DNA of 37,729 bases from Bifidobacterium breve (GTDB lineage: Bacteria > Actinomycetota > Actinomycetes > Nanopelagicales > Nanopelagicaceae): assembly GCA_945883725.1 (NCBI GenBank), contig CAMCXZ010000011.1, forward strand, positions 1-37,729, in the 5' to 3' direction. Shown here piece by piece: positions 1-8,691 of this stretch. A program made the position numbers and the translations under genes. The notes below the pieces were generated by a model. It did not search any database. It saw nothing but the letters and a program-made list of their open reading frames with translations, and was not told the DNA's origin. Position 1 is the first letter of the stretch. The number at the start of each line of letters is the position of its first letter.

Positions 1-3000
1 TGGTGGTGGTGTTGGTGTTGGTGTTGGTGTTGGTGTTGGTGCAGATTGAACTGGTATTTCGCGCAGTAACACTTGGGTTGAAACATTGCCGGCAGCATCC
101 TCTGAGGTGGCATAAATCTTCCAAGTTCCAACATAGGTAGAGCCTGAGAAGTTGAGATTCACACGCCACACGCCATTGGCCGTGGTGCCGCTATATAAGA
201 CCGCTGGGAAAACTCCAACAACTGCAGTGTTTGCCACTAGCGATACAGAGACTTTAGTAACTCCAACATTATCTGTTGATTCAAGACTCAACACTGGAGT
301 CATTCCCAAATACATGGTCCAACCACTAACCATTTCCGACGATCCATCAACGACTACTGGCTTGGTCACATCTGGAGTTGGAGTTGGTGTCGGCGTTGGG
401 TCAACAGGTGCCGGTGTTGGTGAAGGTGTTGGTGAAGGTGTTGGTGAAGGTGTTGGTGAAGGCGTTGGTGAAGGCGTTGGTGAAGGCGTTGGTGAAGGCG
501 TTGGCGAAGGCGTTGGTGAAGGCGTTGGTGAAGGCGTTGGTGTTGGAGTTGGTGTTGGGTCAACAGGTTCCGGTGTTGGTGAAGGCGTTGGTGAAGGCGT
601 TGGTGTTGGTGACGGTGTTGGTGTTGGAACTATCGGTGCTGGTACTACAACTCGCATAGTTTCGAAACTTAGAATTGCGCTCTCTACCGATTTCCAACCA
701 GCACTGGCGGCATCTAATAAGAAGAATTTATAGTAATACTTGGTGTCTGATTCAAGTCCCGTAACGATTAGCTTAGAAACGTTATCAACGGCATTCGCCA
801 CCGCAAAAGGGGTTCCTTGTAGGGTGGTTCCGTCAACCAATGTTGGATCACTGCCGTAAGTGAAGTAGGCGCGGGTATTGCTGCCCATCGCATTGAATTG
901 TGCGTTCAAGGTAATTCCAGAAGCAGTGTTTGTATTTGCGTACGTATTCTTGATTACTGGATCTTCGCTATTTAAGATCGCATACTTAATTTCGCCCTTT
1001 GTCGCACCGGAAGCATTAAGAGCTGAGAATTGATAGTAGTAACCGGAGCCTGGAAGCATGCCACTTGTAATAGTCGCCGAAACATTAACGACTGAATCGC
1101 CCGTAATTGGGCTTTGTGGCAACGTAATTGTTGTTTGACCAGAGGTTAAAGACTTATCGCGACCAAAGGTAAAGGTAACTTTTGTAGTCTGGCTTTTTGG
1201 ATCAACAGTTCCCACAAAAGTGGCCGAATTATATTTGCGGCTTGTTGGATTTGGATCTGTAGTCACAACTGGAGCTAATCCAGGCGCAATTGGGGTATCG
1301 AAGGAAGCAACCTTTGATTGAACTGTTGCGGTTGAATTGATTGCTATAACTTTATAGTAATAAGTTTTTCCACCATCTAAGAAGGATATTGGCAGAGAAA
1401 CTGCTGTCACATTATTTCCATACACCTGGAATGGAATAGCGGCAATTGAATCTACATCTGTGGCAAAAGTTGAATCAGGGCTATACATAAAAGTAACTGT
1501 TGATGTTGAGTTACCGCCCATAACAGTTCCATTTAGAACCGCACTGTAAGCAGTTATATCTGTCGCAGCAGTTGCAACCGGAGTTGGTTTAGTTGCAGGT
1601 TGAGCTAAAGTCGTAAATGAACCAACTTGGCTCAATGTCTTTCCAGATTCATTAGTTGCTGAAATTCGGAATGAGTATTTTTTCAAAGGAAGCAACCCTG
1701 TTAGAGCAACTTCTGCGGTAGTTGTAGTTCCACCATCTACGCTACCCGGGTTAACCGAAGCAAATAACACGCCAGTGGCGAAAGTTGAATCTAAGGAATA
1801 TTCAAAGCCGAGCGTTGTCAGAGCAAAGCCAGCATTAACATCAATCGCAAAATCTGCACTCTCGTGTGTTATTTCAGTAATTTTGTTAAGGGCAACCGTT
1901 GGAGCAACAACAACGTCCCCGCCATCGGTCGGTGAAACATAAAGTAAGTTATTTACCGTGTTTGGTCTCAAGCCCGTGATGGCATTTTTAGTGGACTCAG
2001 AATTTAGGAACGATGCGACTGATGAAACTGATGCGCCAGATAATCCTAAATAAACTGCCGCCGCGCCAGCTACATGGGGCGCTGCCATGGAGGTGCCGTT
2101 AATTGTGTTTGTGGCTGTAGCTGAGCCAATCCATGCGCCAGTAATGCTTACACCTGGCGCGTTGATATCTACACAACTGCCATGATTTGAGAACGAGGCA
2201 GGTGTCTCATTTGGCGATGTGGCACCAACTGTAATCGCACTAGGTGCCCCAGCTGGAGAACGTGTACAGGCATCAGTTGCTTCATTACCAGCGGCGGCAA
2301 CAACTGTTATGCCGGCATTTGTTAATCTTTGAATTGCTGAATTTAGGGCAGAAGAACCTGGGCCACCAATAGAAAGATTTAGGACTGCATTACCCTTAGA
2401 GTTTGGATTTTCTGGACTTAAGATCCAATCAAGGCCCGCAATAACTTGTGAATACATTCCGCTACCAGAACAGTTTAAAATTCGCACTGGAACCAAGGTC
2501 GCATTCTTTGCGATTCCATATTTTGTTCCTGCTGCAGTTGAAGCAACGTGTGTTCCATGACCATTACAGTCGACAGTTCCATTGCCATCAGCTATTGCTG
2601 AATATCCAGAATTTGAAAGTCGAGTACCAAAATCAGAGTGAGGGTAAATTCCAGTATCACCAATATAAATTGTTGCTCCAGCGCCGGCACTTCGATAGCC
2701 AAATGAACTTACCGAACCTGCTAAACCTACTCGGCCACGTTGATCGATTCGATCTAGGCCCCAAGATGGGGTTGGTGTTTGCTCGGCCAAACCAACTGCC
2801 GTTTGATCTAATTCAACGTTTAAAATATTTGGTACTTTTTTGATGAGTGAAACGACCAACGTAGGTAATTCGACGGCATAACCATCAAATACATAATTGT
2901 ATTTAGTAGTTATCTTGCCGCCCACGTTGGTAATTGCTTTTTCGACAGCAGCACGAGCAGCAGGATCAATCGAGATGATGTATTTAGCTTTAGCGCCAAG

Positions 3001-3099
3001 ATTTAAAGCCTCTGAATGAGAAGACGTGCCCAACATTAAAAATGCTGAGAGAATGGCTACGCCAGAGAGTCGAAACTTCCTCTGGGTAAAACGACTCAT
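1..3099 (-). CDS. Secreted subtilisin-like serine protease (S8) with Fn3-like repeats, partial
   Basis: Extracellular endopeptidase. The frame is open from an ATG at 3099-3097 to the window edge, 1033 codons without a stop, so the C terminus is missing. An AAGGGG ribosome site lies about 5 bases before the ATG. A signal peptide (about residues 1-31) is followed by an I9-like propeptide (about 38-103) and the S8 catalytic domain (about 112-385). The domain shows Asp148 in IGDTG, His181 in NGHGTHVAS, the oxyanion Asn272 in AAGNE and Ser337 in [12 protein letters not shown], so the triad is intact. Four fibronectin-III-like repeats follow (about 400-497, 508-602, 609-710, 715-813). Then come a Pro-Thr-Ser linker (about 820-910), an Ig-like domain and a second Pro-Thr tract at the edge. 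The module string suggests a surface or polymer-binding protease, which is inference. The gene upstream on the same strand resembles a serine protease inhibitor. Confidence 0.93.
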   Translation of the reverse strand, partial: MSRFTQRKFRLSGVAILSAFLMLGTSSHSEALNLGAKAKYIISIDPAARAAVEKAITNVGGKITTKYNYVFDGYAVELPTLVVSLIKKVPNILNVELDQTAVGLAEQTPTPSWGLDRIDQRGRVGLAGSVSSFGYRSAGAGATIYIGDTGIYPHSDFGTRLSNSGYSAIADGNGTVDCNGHGTHVASTAAGTKYGIAKNATLVPVRILNCSGSGMYSQVIAGLDWILSPENPNSKGNAVLNLSIGGPGSSALNSAIQRLTNAGITVVAAAGNEATDACTRSPAGAPSAITVGATSPNETPASFSNHGSCVDINAPGVSITGAWIGSATATNTINGTSMAAPHVAGAAAVYLGLSGASVSSVASFLNSESTKNAITGLRPNTVNNLLYVSPTDGGDVVVAPTVALNKITEITHESADFAIDVNAGFALTTLGFEYSLDSTFATGVLFASVNPGSVDGGTTTTAEVALTGLLPLKKYSFRISATNESGKTLSQVGSFTTLAQPATKPTPVATAATDITAYSAVLNGTVMGGNSTSTVTFMYSPDSTFATDVDSIAAIPFQVYGNNVTAVSLPISFLDGGKTYYYKVIAINSTATVQSKVASFDTPIAPGLAPVVTTDPNPTSRKYNSATFVGTVDPKSQTTKVTFTFGRDKSLTSGQTTITLPQSPITGDSVVNVSATITSGMLPGSGYYYQFSALNASGATKGEIKYAILNSEDPVIKNTYANTNTASGITLNAQFNAMGSNTRAYFTYGSDPTLVDGTTLQGTPFAVANAVDNVSKLIVTGLESDTKYYYKFFLLDAASAGWKSVESAILSFETMRVVVPAPIVPTPTPSPTPTPSPTPSPTPEPVDPTPTPTPTPSPTPSPTPSPTPSPTPSPTPSPTPSPTPSPTPSPTPSPTPAPVDPTPTPTPTPDVTKPVVVDGSSEMVSGWTMYLGMTPVLSLESTDNVGVTKVSVSLVANTAVVGVFPAVLYSGTTANGVWRVNLNFSGSTYVGTWKIYATSEDAAGNVSTQVLLREIPVQSAPTPTPTPTPTPPP
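372..636 (-). repeat. Tandem minisatellite coding a Pro-Thr-Ser linker in the subtilase
   Basis: Ten consecutive 12-base units fill 421-540 (on the plus strand TGAAGGYGTTGG, with single-base variants), flanked by related 6-base and 12-base units. On the minus strand they encode a PTPSPTP linker between the Fn3-like repeats and the Ig-like domain. A second short tract of the same kind occupies 1-41. Open frames on the plus strand here are antisense artefacts of the repeat. Confidence 0.9.
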
Positions 3100-3198
3100 T
3101 CTGGCCCCTTGGCGCTAAAGACTTAGGGTGCCAAATGGCATCTCCTATTGATTGCTAAATTTTAGGGCACTAAGGGGTATACCCATAGGTTTCACGGC

Positions 3199-3230
3199 AA
3201 AAAAAATCGCTAATTGGCTAAATCAGCCAA
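3199..3230 (-). terminator. Possible terminator after the inhibitor-like gene
   Basis: A 6-bp perfect inverted repeat, TTGGCT/AGCCAA with a 5-base loop (3214-3230), includes the stop codon of the preceding gene. A run of eight U in the transcript (3199-3206) follows 7 bases later. That gap is longer than usual for an intrinsic terminator, so this is tentative. Confidence 0.35.
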
Positions 3231-3693
3231 CATCTACGCGTGTGATCACGCCTAACATCACTACGACAGTTACCCGATCAAAACGATAGTCCTTTGTGGT
3301 CGCAAACATCTCGCTATCTCGTTGTCCGACTCGGAACTCCCATTTGAGTGAGTCGGCACATTCATTACCTTTTTTCTCGCTCATGCCAATTAGTGCATTC
3401 GCTCTTGATTGCAAGATTCCGGATAGATCAGCTGAATCGACCTTTGGGCAAACCAGCAGATCGGTCGAACTGCCTGGCTTTGGCTTTGTGACTGCCGCTT
3501 TAACCAATACACCTTTATCCCAAACTAATTTTTTGCCATTTTTAACACAGGTGAATTTCTTGCCTTTAACAATTGATATGGTCTTTAGCTTTGTGCAGCT
3601 GGTTCCAGCTTTCGCAGTCGCACCACTTGCTTGAGGAAATGGCGCAAGACATAGAGTGAGAACCAAGAGAGACGAGAGCGTGCGCTTAAGCAT
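3223..3693 (-). CDS. Secreted small protein: WDKG module plus I78-like protease inhibitor domain
   Basis: A secreted protein of 156 residues. The ATG at 3693 is chosen over an in-frame TTG at 3708 because TATTCT ends exactly 6 bases before it, the leaderless pattern seen elsewhere in this window. A signal peptide (about residues 1-25, ending near QASGA) leads to a Cys-pair module (about 29-67) with the run [13 protein letters not shown]. The same run occurs in the large metalloprotease at 32818-35670. The C-terminal 80 residues, with two Cys and ending DYRFDRVTVVVMLGVITRVDVG-like in pattern (DYRxDR near the end, then a hydrophobic strand and a final Gly), resemble the I78 inhibitor family of serine proteases. 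The subtilase follows 123 bases downstream on the same strand, which fits a protease/inhibitor pair. The fold is read from motif resemblance only. Confidence 0.7.
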   Translation of the reverse strand: MLKRTLSSLLVLTLCLAPFPQASGATAKAGTSCTKLKTISIVKGKKFTCVKNGKKLVWDKGVLVKAAVTKPKPGSSTDLLVCPKVDSADLSGILQSRANALIGMSEKKGNECADSLKWEFRVGQRDSEMFATTKDYRFDRVTVVVMLGVITRVDVG

Positions 3694-3699
3694 GCTGTA

Positions 3700-3705
3700 A
3701 GAATA
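3700..3705 (-). promoter_or_regulatory. -10 element of a leaderless promoter
   Basis: TATTCT on the minus strand is followed by 6 bases (TACAGC) and the ATG at 3693, so transcription would begin at or next to the start codon. There is no Shine-Dalgarno sequence in between. Confidence 0.6.
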
Positions 3706-3733
3706 CAAGGCAAATCTGAATAAACCTAGATTC

Positions 3734-4336
3734 CTAGCTTTTGATTTTGGGCAAATTCCAGTTATGTTTAATTGAGATTAACCGGATACCAATTACTAAT
3801 ACGAATCCAATAGCCGAAGCTAATTCCTGATTAGCACCAGTTTCAATTGCGACTACTAGTGCACTTGCCCCAATAAATGAGGCAGTGCCATTAGTTTCAC
3901 GATGGAGCAGAACAGGTGGAACCTGTGCGAGTAAGTCGCGAGTTAGTCCGCCAAGTACCGCGCTGAGCAAGCCAAGCAGAATAGCTGGGATTGGATCTAA
4001 ATCAAGATCTAACGCAAGGGCGGTACCGGCAACTGTTGAAACACCTAAGCCGATGGAATCTATAAAGAGTACAAAACTTCCAACTTCTTTAGACCACTTA
4101 AACACAATAGTTAGAACCACAGCTAAAAGCACTGCGCCTAATAAGTAAGGTTTTTCAATCCAAGTTAGTGGAATATCAAGAACTAAGTTACGAAAAGTTC
4201 CACCAGTTAGCGCTGCGACCGATGCCACAAAGAGGATGCCGCCGTAATCCATAAAGCGACTCGCGGCAAGGCGGGCTCCTACCAGAGCAAAGGCAAAGGT
4301 AGAAAGAAAGTCAAGAACTACAAGAAAGTCATTCAC
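3734..4336 (-). CDS. TRIC/UPF0126 family membrane protein (putative channel or glycine transporter)
   Basis: An integral membrane protein of about 200 residues, the normal length for the UPF0126 (TRIC-like, YadS/YicG) family, whose members form trimeric cation channels. Seven hydrophobic helices are visible. The two family signatures are both present: GGTFRN (about residue 45) and GGLTRD (about residue 130), one in each half of the internal duplication. The GTG at 4336 is preferred over an in-frame TTG at 4342 because TAAACT ends exactly 6 bases upstream of the GTG. It is a single gene, transcribed away from the DUF2007-like gene. What it transports is not evident from the sequence. Confidence 0.85.
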   Translation of the reverse strand: MNDFLVVLDFLSTFAFALVGARLAASRFMDYGGILFVASVAALTGGTFRNLVLDIPLTWIEKPYLLGAVLLAVVLTIVFKWSKEVGSFVLFIDSIGLGVSTVAGTALALDLDLDPIPAILLGLLSAVLGGLTRDLLAQVPPVLLHRETNGTASFIGASALVVAIETGANQELASAIGFVLVIGIRLISIKHNWNLPKIKS

Positions 4337-4342
4337 GATCAA

Positions 4343-4348
4343 AGTTTA
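4343..4348 (-). promoter_or_regulatory. -10 element of a leaderless promoter
   Basis: TAAACT on the minus strand, then TTGATC (6 bases), then the GTG at 4336. No ribosome site is present. This decides the start codon of the TRIC-family gene. Confidence 0.55.
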
Positions 4349-4423
4349 TCGACTTTACTTTATGAAGGTAGTGCGTAAAACACCTAAAGCAATTACGCAT
4401 TCAATCTATGTAAATGATTCGGA

Positions 4424-4452
4424 CTGAAAAAAGCTTTCAGGTCTAATACCAT
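4424..4452 (+). promoter_or_regulatory. Leaderless promoter with palindrome over the -35
   Basis: CTGAAA (4424-4429) as -35, a 17-base spacer, TACCAT (4447-4452) as -10, then 6 bases to the ATG at 4459. The -35 is one arm of an inverted repeat, CTGAAA-N5-TTTCAG (4424-4440), which could bind a dimeric repressor. Confidence 0.55.
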
Positions 4453-4458
4453 TCCCGC

Positions 4459-4788
4459 ATGCTAGGTGGAATCAATAATGGACTTTTCCTATCGTCCTTT
4501 GGGGGCTTTTTCGCTCTAGCATTTTTAGCTCTTATTTTGAGGTGGGCATTTAGTAATCGCACCAAAGACAAAAAGTTTGTTGCCACCCCTGATCAAGCGG
4601 GTAAGAAAGATCAATATGGACTACTGGTGGCTCTGCCTACGCCAAAGAATTACATTGAAGCTGAGATGCTGAAGCAGAAACTATTGGCGGCTGATATTCG
4701 AGTTAATCTAACGCAAACCTTCGACGGCCCAGCACTGATGGTCTTTGAGAGAGATTTTAAGATTGCTCAGGCAGTTCTAAAAAGTTAG
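4459..4788 (+). CDS. Single-pass membrane protein with DUF2007-like domain
   Basis: A 109-residue protein. One N-terminal membrane helix (about residues 8-31) precedes a charged linker and a cytoplasmic domain from about residue 53. That domain reads LLVALPTPKNYIEAEMLKQKL...GIRV-like, the pattern of the DUF2007 (putative signal-transducing) family: a strand, an E-AEML helix, and a strand ending in a Phe-Glu-rich turn. Its ATG sits 6 bases after TACCAT, so it is probably leaderless. Its 3' end overlaps the convergent nuclease gene by 12 bases, with no terminator between. DUF2007 domains have no firm function, and I assign none here. Confidence 0.75.
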   Translation: MLGGINNGLFLSSFGGFFALAFLALILRWAFSNRTKDKKFVATPDQAGKKDQYGLLVALPTPKNYIEAEMLKQKLLAADIRVNLTQTFDGPALMVFERDFKIAQAVLKS

Positions 4789-6504
4789 GTTTCGTAAATA
4801 ATCGCGCACCGCAAAAGTCGCTCGGACATCGTCAAGGTTATAGGAATATAGCCAGTCAATAGACTCTTGTTGTTCGGCAGGTGACTTACTTGGATCAACT
4901 GCATCTTTATATTTCAGGAGTGAAAGTGCGCCGCCTGGATCGTCAACTTTCCAATTAAAACCAGCTTTTGGTGCTAATTTTTTAATGCCATAACCAGATG
5001 TACCCAAAGCAACTAGCTTGGCATATCCCCAAAGATCTTCGAAGTAATCACCAATAAAACTTTCAACTTCATCAAGAGTCGGTACTCCTGTTTTACCCTC
5101 GTGATTTCGTGCGAAGTTACGCCACCAAGTTTTTTCATGGCTGCTGTAATGGAAAATACCAATAGATTTTCCAGCCGATTCAGCCTTAGTTACTTGATCC
5201 TTAAGAAAGTTCCACATTTTAAGAAGTAGTTGGTATTCGCCTTCTTCGGTATTTGAATAATCTGAGAAAGAGTCAAAAGTTGCGCTGTGCCAATCCTTAT
5301 TTGAAGTTCGATCGTGGATTCCAAACCCATATAGATAAACCCGATCTTTGCCTTCGATCTCAGTTAAGCCACTGTCTTGAAAGGCCGAGAGACTATTTTC
5401 GAGATCGATGTCGATTTCAATATCAAATTCAGGAATCAAAAAATCTTTATCTGGATTAAGCAATATTGCTTTATTTAAAACTTTAGCTTGAGCTTGTGCC
5501 TGAAACTTCTCAGCTGTTTTTGGTAAGCCAGCAACTGCTGCTAAATCGCGAATGCTGGTGATATCTGGGAAGTACTTTGACTGCACATTCTTAGTAACGC
5601 CAGCCAATAGCGTTACATGACCAGCGCCGCCATCATGGTTTTTCAGTTCGCGATCGCAAATGAACTGGAACTGACATGCGCCACATCCGAACTTAGCATC
5701 GCCTTCGAGCGCCGAATAAGCAGCTGGAGGTAGCGATGGATCTTTCTGACGGGCTAGAGCGCTAGCAACTACTTGCTTTGCAGCATTAAATTTAATCAAA
5801 TAATCCGTTCCAGCATTGCCATCTTTTCCGCCAAGTCCAAGTGCAGTTTCAGAAAGTTTCGCCCACACTATGGTTTCGATATCACGGCCGATGACTCCGA
5901 TGTAACCCTCATCGGATGCCAATCCCAAATTTCTAAGGTGTTCGTTATAGTGAGCGAGTTGGGTCGCATCATCTAGATCTAAGCGAGAAACTATTTCTAC
6001 GCCGCTGGCCGGCAAAAGAGAATCCCATTTAGCCAGATAAATTTTGCTTGATTTATTCTCTTCAATCGGGTCATGGCTTTTGATATCAACTGGTGCCCAA
6101 CGTGGTTTTCCGTCATCGCCTTCGCCTACTCGAACCAAGAGATCAGGGCGACTAACACGATTAGGGTCACTAGCAGTTTCTCGACCAGTTAACTCAGCTA
6201 TTTTATCTTCGCACACTGAACTGATCCATGCGCCTAGGATTATTTGTGCGGTTGAATTAATCAAAGCTTCCGCTGTAGTTAGCTCTTTTTCTATCTCACC
6301 TTGATCCTTGTTGATGATCAAAACATCAAGATTTTTAGTGAGTAAATTCTCAATCGCACGTGATTCGTGAATATCACCTTGACGTTTTAATTCAAGCATC
6401 ATTGGTGAATCAAGTACTACATCTGTTAAATCAAAGCAATTGCGGGCATTTTTCTTGTGCAGGAACTCATGGCACTGCAAAGCTGCGCGGGCATCTAATC
6501 TCAT
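4777..6504 (-). CDS. TM0106-type RecB-like nuclease fused to an RNase H-like domain
   Basis: A predicted cytoplasmic DNA or RNA nuclease of 575 residues. The N-terminal half has a PD-(D/E)xK core: RPDLL with Asp121, then Asp140-Ile-Lys142. It is followed by a C-x2-C-x5-C cluster (Cys274, Cys277, Cys283) that, with an N-terminal Cys such as Cys11, looks like the iron-sulfur staple of Cas4 and AddB. The C-terminal half (about residue 360 on) begins with the DIEID signature of a DEDD-type RNase H-like exonuclease domain and ends YNLDDVRAT. This two-nuclease architecture and length match the TM0106 family. An AGGGG site lies just before the ATG, and TAAGAT 7 bases upstream could instead support a leaderless start. 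No CRISPR array or cas neighbour is present. Its biological role is unknown. Confidence 0.85.
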   Translation of the reverse strand: MRLDARAALQCHEFLHKKNARNCFDLTDVVLDSPMMLELKRQGDIHESRAIENLLTKNLDVLIINKDQGEIEKELTTAEALINSTAQIILGAWISSVCEDKIAELTGRETASDPNRVSRPDLLVRVGEGDDGKPRWAPVDIKSHDPIEENKSSKIYLAKWDSLLPASGVEIVSRLDLDDATQLAHYNEHLRNLGLASDEGYIGVIGRDIETIVWAKLSETALGLGGKDGNAGTDYLIKFNAAKQVVASALARQKDPSLPPAAYSALEGDAKFGCGACQFQFICDRELKNHDGGAGHVTLLAGVTKNVQSKYFPDITSIRDLAAVAGLPKTAEKFQAQAQAKVLNKAILLNPDKDFLIPEFDIEIDIDLENSLSAFQDSGLTEIEGKDRVYLYGFGIHDRTSNKDWHSATFDSFSDYSNTEEGEYQLLLKMWNFLKDQVTKAESAGKSIGIFHYSSHEKTWWRNFARNHEGKTGVPTLDEVESFIGDYFEDLWGYAKLVALGTSGYGIKKLAPKAGFNWKVDDPGGALSLLKYKDAVDPSKSPAEQQESIDWLYSYNLDDVRATFAVRDYLRNLTF

Positions 6505-6579
6505 TGCCCCTATCTTACGGGTGCCAACTGATAAATTTATGAACTGTCGCTCGTACTGGCTAACTTAACCAATGCCCTT

Positions 6580-6585
6580 TAGACT
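6580..6585 (+). promoter_or_regulatory. Possible -10 of a leaderless promoter (7-base spacing)
   Basis: TAGACT, then 7 bases, then the ATG at 6593. The spacing is one base longer than at the other genes. It supports the ATG at 6593 over the one at 6572, which has TAACTT 5 bases upstream. Confidence 0.4.
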
Positions 6586-6592
6586 GACCACT

Positions 6593-7441
6593 ATGACCAG
6601 ACCAATTGCGCGAAGTTATCTTTATGTGCCAGCTGATAACAAAGAACGCCTGGCAAAGGCTATAACCCGCGGAGCCGATGCATTAATTATTGACCTCGAA
6701 GACAGCGTATCACCAGCACAGAAAAGCCAGGCTCGCCAAAATTTAAAGGACTTTTTTGAATCATTTGAATCCGCAATTGAAGTCTGGGTACGAGTGAATT
6801 CCGAACAGAATGAACTTGTTCAAGACTTAGAAGCCGCAGTTAATATAAATTGCCGTGGAATAGTTTTGGCGAAGGTTGATTCGGTTTCTAATATTAACAA
6901 CCTGCAATCGATGCTCTCTGAATTTGAAATAAAGAAAAGTTTGGCCACTCCCCTTGAAATCTCAGCCCTAATAGAGTCGGCTAATGGCATTTTTAATGCC
7001 CGCGAAATAGCACTCGCTGATCGTGTTTCCAGACTGCAGATTGGTGAAGCAGATCTATCAGCTGAACTCGGGATTTCTGGTGCTGGTTCTACCGATTCGA
7101 AACAGTTTGCTCGCAATATGGTCGTTTATGCCAGTGCGGCTGCAGCAATTAATCTACCAATTGCGGCGATGTCATCTGATTTTAAGAATTTAGTTGAGTT
7201 CAGAAAATCTACAGTTCAATTTAAAGAGTGGGGCTATTTCGGTAGATCTTGTATACATCCAGATCAAGTTGCGATCGTGAATGAAGTGTTCACGCCAAGC
7301 GCTTCTGAGATAGAAAATGCTCAAGATATTCTCAAGCGATTGAATGCAAGCGGTGGTGGCGTTGCCCTAGATGCTAATGGGCGCATGATCGATGAGGCTC
7401 ATGCCAGATCAGCACGCCGAATTCTTGAGATAGGTAAATGA
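6593..7441 (+). CDS. HpcH/HpaI-CitE family CoA-ester lyase
   Basis: A predicted cytoplasmic lyase that splits a beta-hydroxyacyl-CoA (malyl-, citramalyl- or citryl-CoA type) into two products. Family marks are the N-terminal RSYLYVPADN strand, the metal and CoA-site motif DLEDSVSP, WVRVNS with the substrate Arg, LIESANGI with an acidic metal ligand, and the C-terminal GRSCIHPDQV seen in CitE-like proteins. Length is 282 residues, as expected. The start at 6593 is chosen because homologues begin just before this motif and a -10 lies 7 bases upstream; an in-frame ATG at 6572 would add 7 residues. A class III CoA-transferase starts one base after its stop, so the pair probably activates an organic acid to its CoA ester and cleaves it. 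The acid cannot be read from sequence. Confidence 0.85.
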   Translation: MTRPIARSYLYVPADNKERLAKAITRGADALIIDLEDSVSPAQKSQARQNLKDFFESFESAIEVWVRVNSEQNELVQDLEAAVNINCRGIVLAKVDSVSNINNLQSMLSEFEIKKSLATPLEISALIESANGIFNAREIALADRVSRLQIGEADLSAELGISGAGSTDSKQFARNMVVYASAAAAINLPIAAMSSDFKNLVEFRKSTVQFKEWGYFGRSCIHPDQVAIVNEVFTPSASEIENAQDILKRLNASGGGVALDANGRMIDEAHARSARRILEIGK

Positions 7442-7442
7442 T

Positions 7443-8660
7443 TTGAGTGCACTAAACGGAATAAGAGTTCTCGATACAGCTACTTTGTTTGCAGGCCCAA
7501 TGGCGGCCACTATGTTGGCAGATTTCGGCGCTGAAGTAATCAAAATTGAACATCCAGTCAAGGGCGATCCATCAAGACTTCATGGATATTCAAAAGACGG
7601 TGTTCCACTTTGGTGGACTATGTTGGGGCGCAATAAAAAAACTGTGGCATTAGATTTAGGTAAGAGCGAAGGTAGCGAAGTATTCAAAGAGCTAATCGCT
7701 AAATCTGATGTTCTTATTGAAAATTTCCGACCAGGTACCTTAGAACGTTGGGGAATTGGTCCTGATGTTTTATTGGCAATAAATCCTAAACTCATAATTA
7801 CGCGAGTTACCGGTTTCGGGCAATTTGGCCCTTACTCCGGTCGAGCAGGTTTTGGAACTCTAGCTGAATCAATGAGTGGATTCGCAGCTATGACTGGAGA
7901 GGTCGACGGTCCACCTACTTTGCCGCCGTTTGGATTAGCAGATGGCATTGCAGCGTTGGCAACTTCTCAGGCAATATTAATTGCGCTAGCTGCCCAAAAA
8001 AATCCAGAAAGCGAATCATTTGGCAAAGGACAGGTAATTGATTTAGCAATAATCGAGCCCATGTTGGCAATTCTTGGGCCGCAGCCAACTGTTTATGACC
8101 AACTAGGAATTGTGCAACCAAGATCTGGTAATCGCTCTGTTAATAACTCACCAAGAAATACTTATAAAACAAGAGATGGAAAGTGGGTCGCTGTCTCTAC
8201 ATCTGCGCAATCCATTGCTGAGCGAGTGATGAATTTGGTCGGCCATCCAGAAGTAATTTCAGAACCATGGTTCGCATCCGGTGGCGAGAGAGCAAAACAC
8301 GCTGATTTACTAGATGGCTACGTTTCAACGTGGATTGCCCAACGTGACACAGCGGAAGTTGTTCGGGCATTTGAAGAAGCTGATGCTGCGGTTGCCCAGA
8401 TTTACGATATCCGCGACATCATGCAGGATGAACAGTTCAAGGCGCTCGACACAATAACTACAATTGAAGATCCAGTATTAGGGTCAGTGCGAATGCAGAA
8501 TGTTCTTTATCGAATGAGTCAAACACCTGGCCAAATAAAATGGACTGGTCGTAAAATGGGCCAAGATACTCACGATGTCTTAGCTCATACTTTGGAATTA
8601 TCTGAAGAGAGAATTACGCAACTTGAAAAACTCGGAATAATCAAATTAGGTAACAATTAA
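7443..8660 (+). CDS. CaiB/BaiF family (class III) CoA-transferase
   Basis: It moves CoA from a donor thioester to a carboxylic acid. At 405 residues it is full length for the family. Visible marks are the N-terminal GIRVLD...FAGPMAATMLADFGAEVIKIE, cited here in parts, the LIENFRPG motif near residue 95, and Asp167 in GLADGIA at the position of the catalytic aspartate. The start is TTG, one base past the stop of the CoA-ester lyase gene, so translation is probably coupled. Only a weak AGATAGG lies upstream. With the lyase it resembles malate or itaconate (citramalyl-CoA) type modules, but no hydratase gene is next to it. Substrate is therefore open. Confidence 0.85.
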   Translation: MSALNGIRVLDTATLFAGPMAATMLADFGAEVIKIEHPVKGDPSRLHGYSKDGVPLWWTMLGRNKKTVALDLGKSEGSEVFKELIAKSDVLIENFRPGTLERWGIGPDVLLAINPKLIITRVTGFGQFGPYSGRAGFGTLAESMSGFAAMTGEVDGPPTLPPFGLADGIAALATSQAILIALAAQKNPESESFGKGQVIDLAIIEPMLAILGPQPTVYDQLGIVQPRSGNRSVNNSPRNTYKTRDGKWVAVSTSAQSIAERVMNLVGHPEVISEPWFASGGERAKHADLLDGYVSTWIAQRDTAEVVRAFEEADAAVAQIYDIRDIMQDEQFKALDTITTIEDPVLGSVRMQNVLYRMSQTPGQIKWTGRKMGQDTHDVLAHTLELSEERITQLEKLGIIKLGNN

Positions 8661-8661
8661 T

Positions 8662-8691
8662 AAAGCTTGCTAACTAGCTGGTGCAAGCTTT
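8662..8691. terminator. Hairpin between convergent genes, likely terminator
   Basis: A perfect 9-bp inverted repeat, AAAGCTTGC/GCAAGCTTT, with a 12-base loop lies between the CoA-transferase stop and the end of the thermonuclease gene, overlapping the latter's last codons. On the minus strand it is followed by a U-rich tail (ATTAATTGTT). On the plus strand there is no U run, so it serves the thermonuclease operon best. Confidence 0.5.

Noticed and set aside
421-540. Regular short repeats that might suggest a CRISPR array
   Set aside because: Units are 12 bases with no unique spacers and lie in frame in a linker. No cas gene is present, and the RecB-like nuclease at 4777-6504 is of the TM0106 type.
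152-733. Plus-strand open frame coding Gly-Val-Glu-rich repeats
   Set aside because: It is the antisense of the Pro-Thr-Ser linker of the subtilase. Its composition follows from the 12-base repeat, and the minus-strand frame has clear domains.
2448-2843. Plus-strand open frame of 131 residues
   Set aside because: Antisense to the subtilase propeptide and catalytic domain, with no ribosome site or recognisable domain.
4424-4440. TGAAA/TTTCA arms as a third LacI operator
   Set aside because: The centre is 5 bases and lacks the CG step, so it does not fit the 14-bp operator. It is kept as a separate palindrome.
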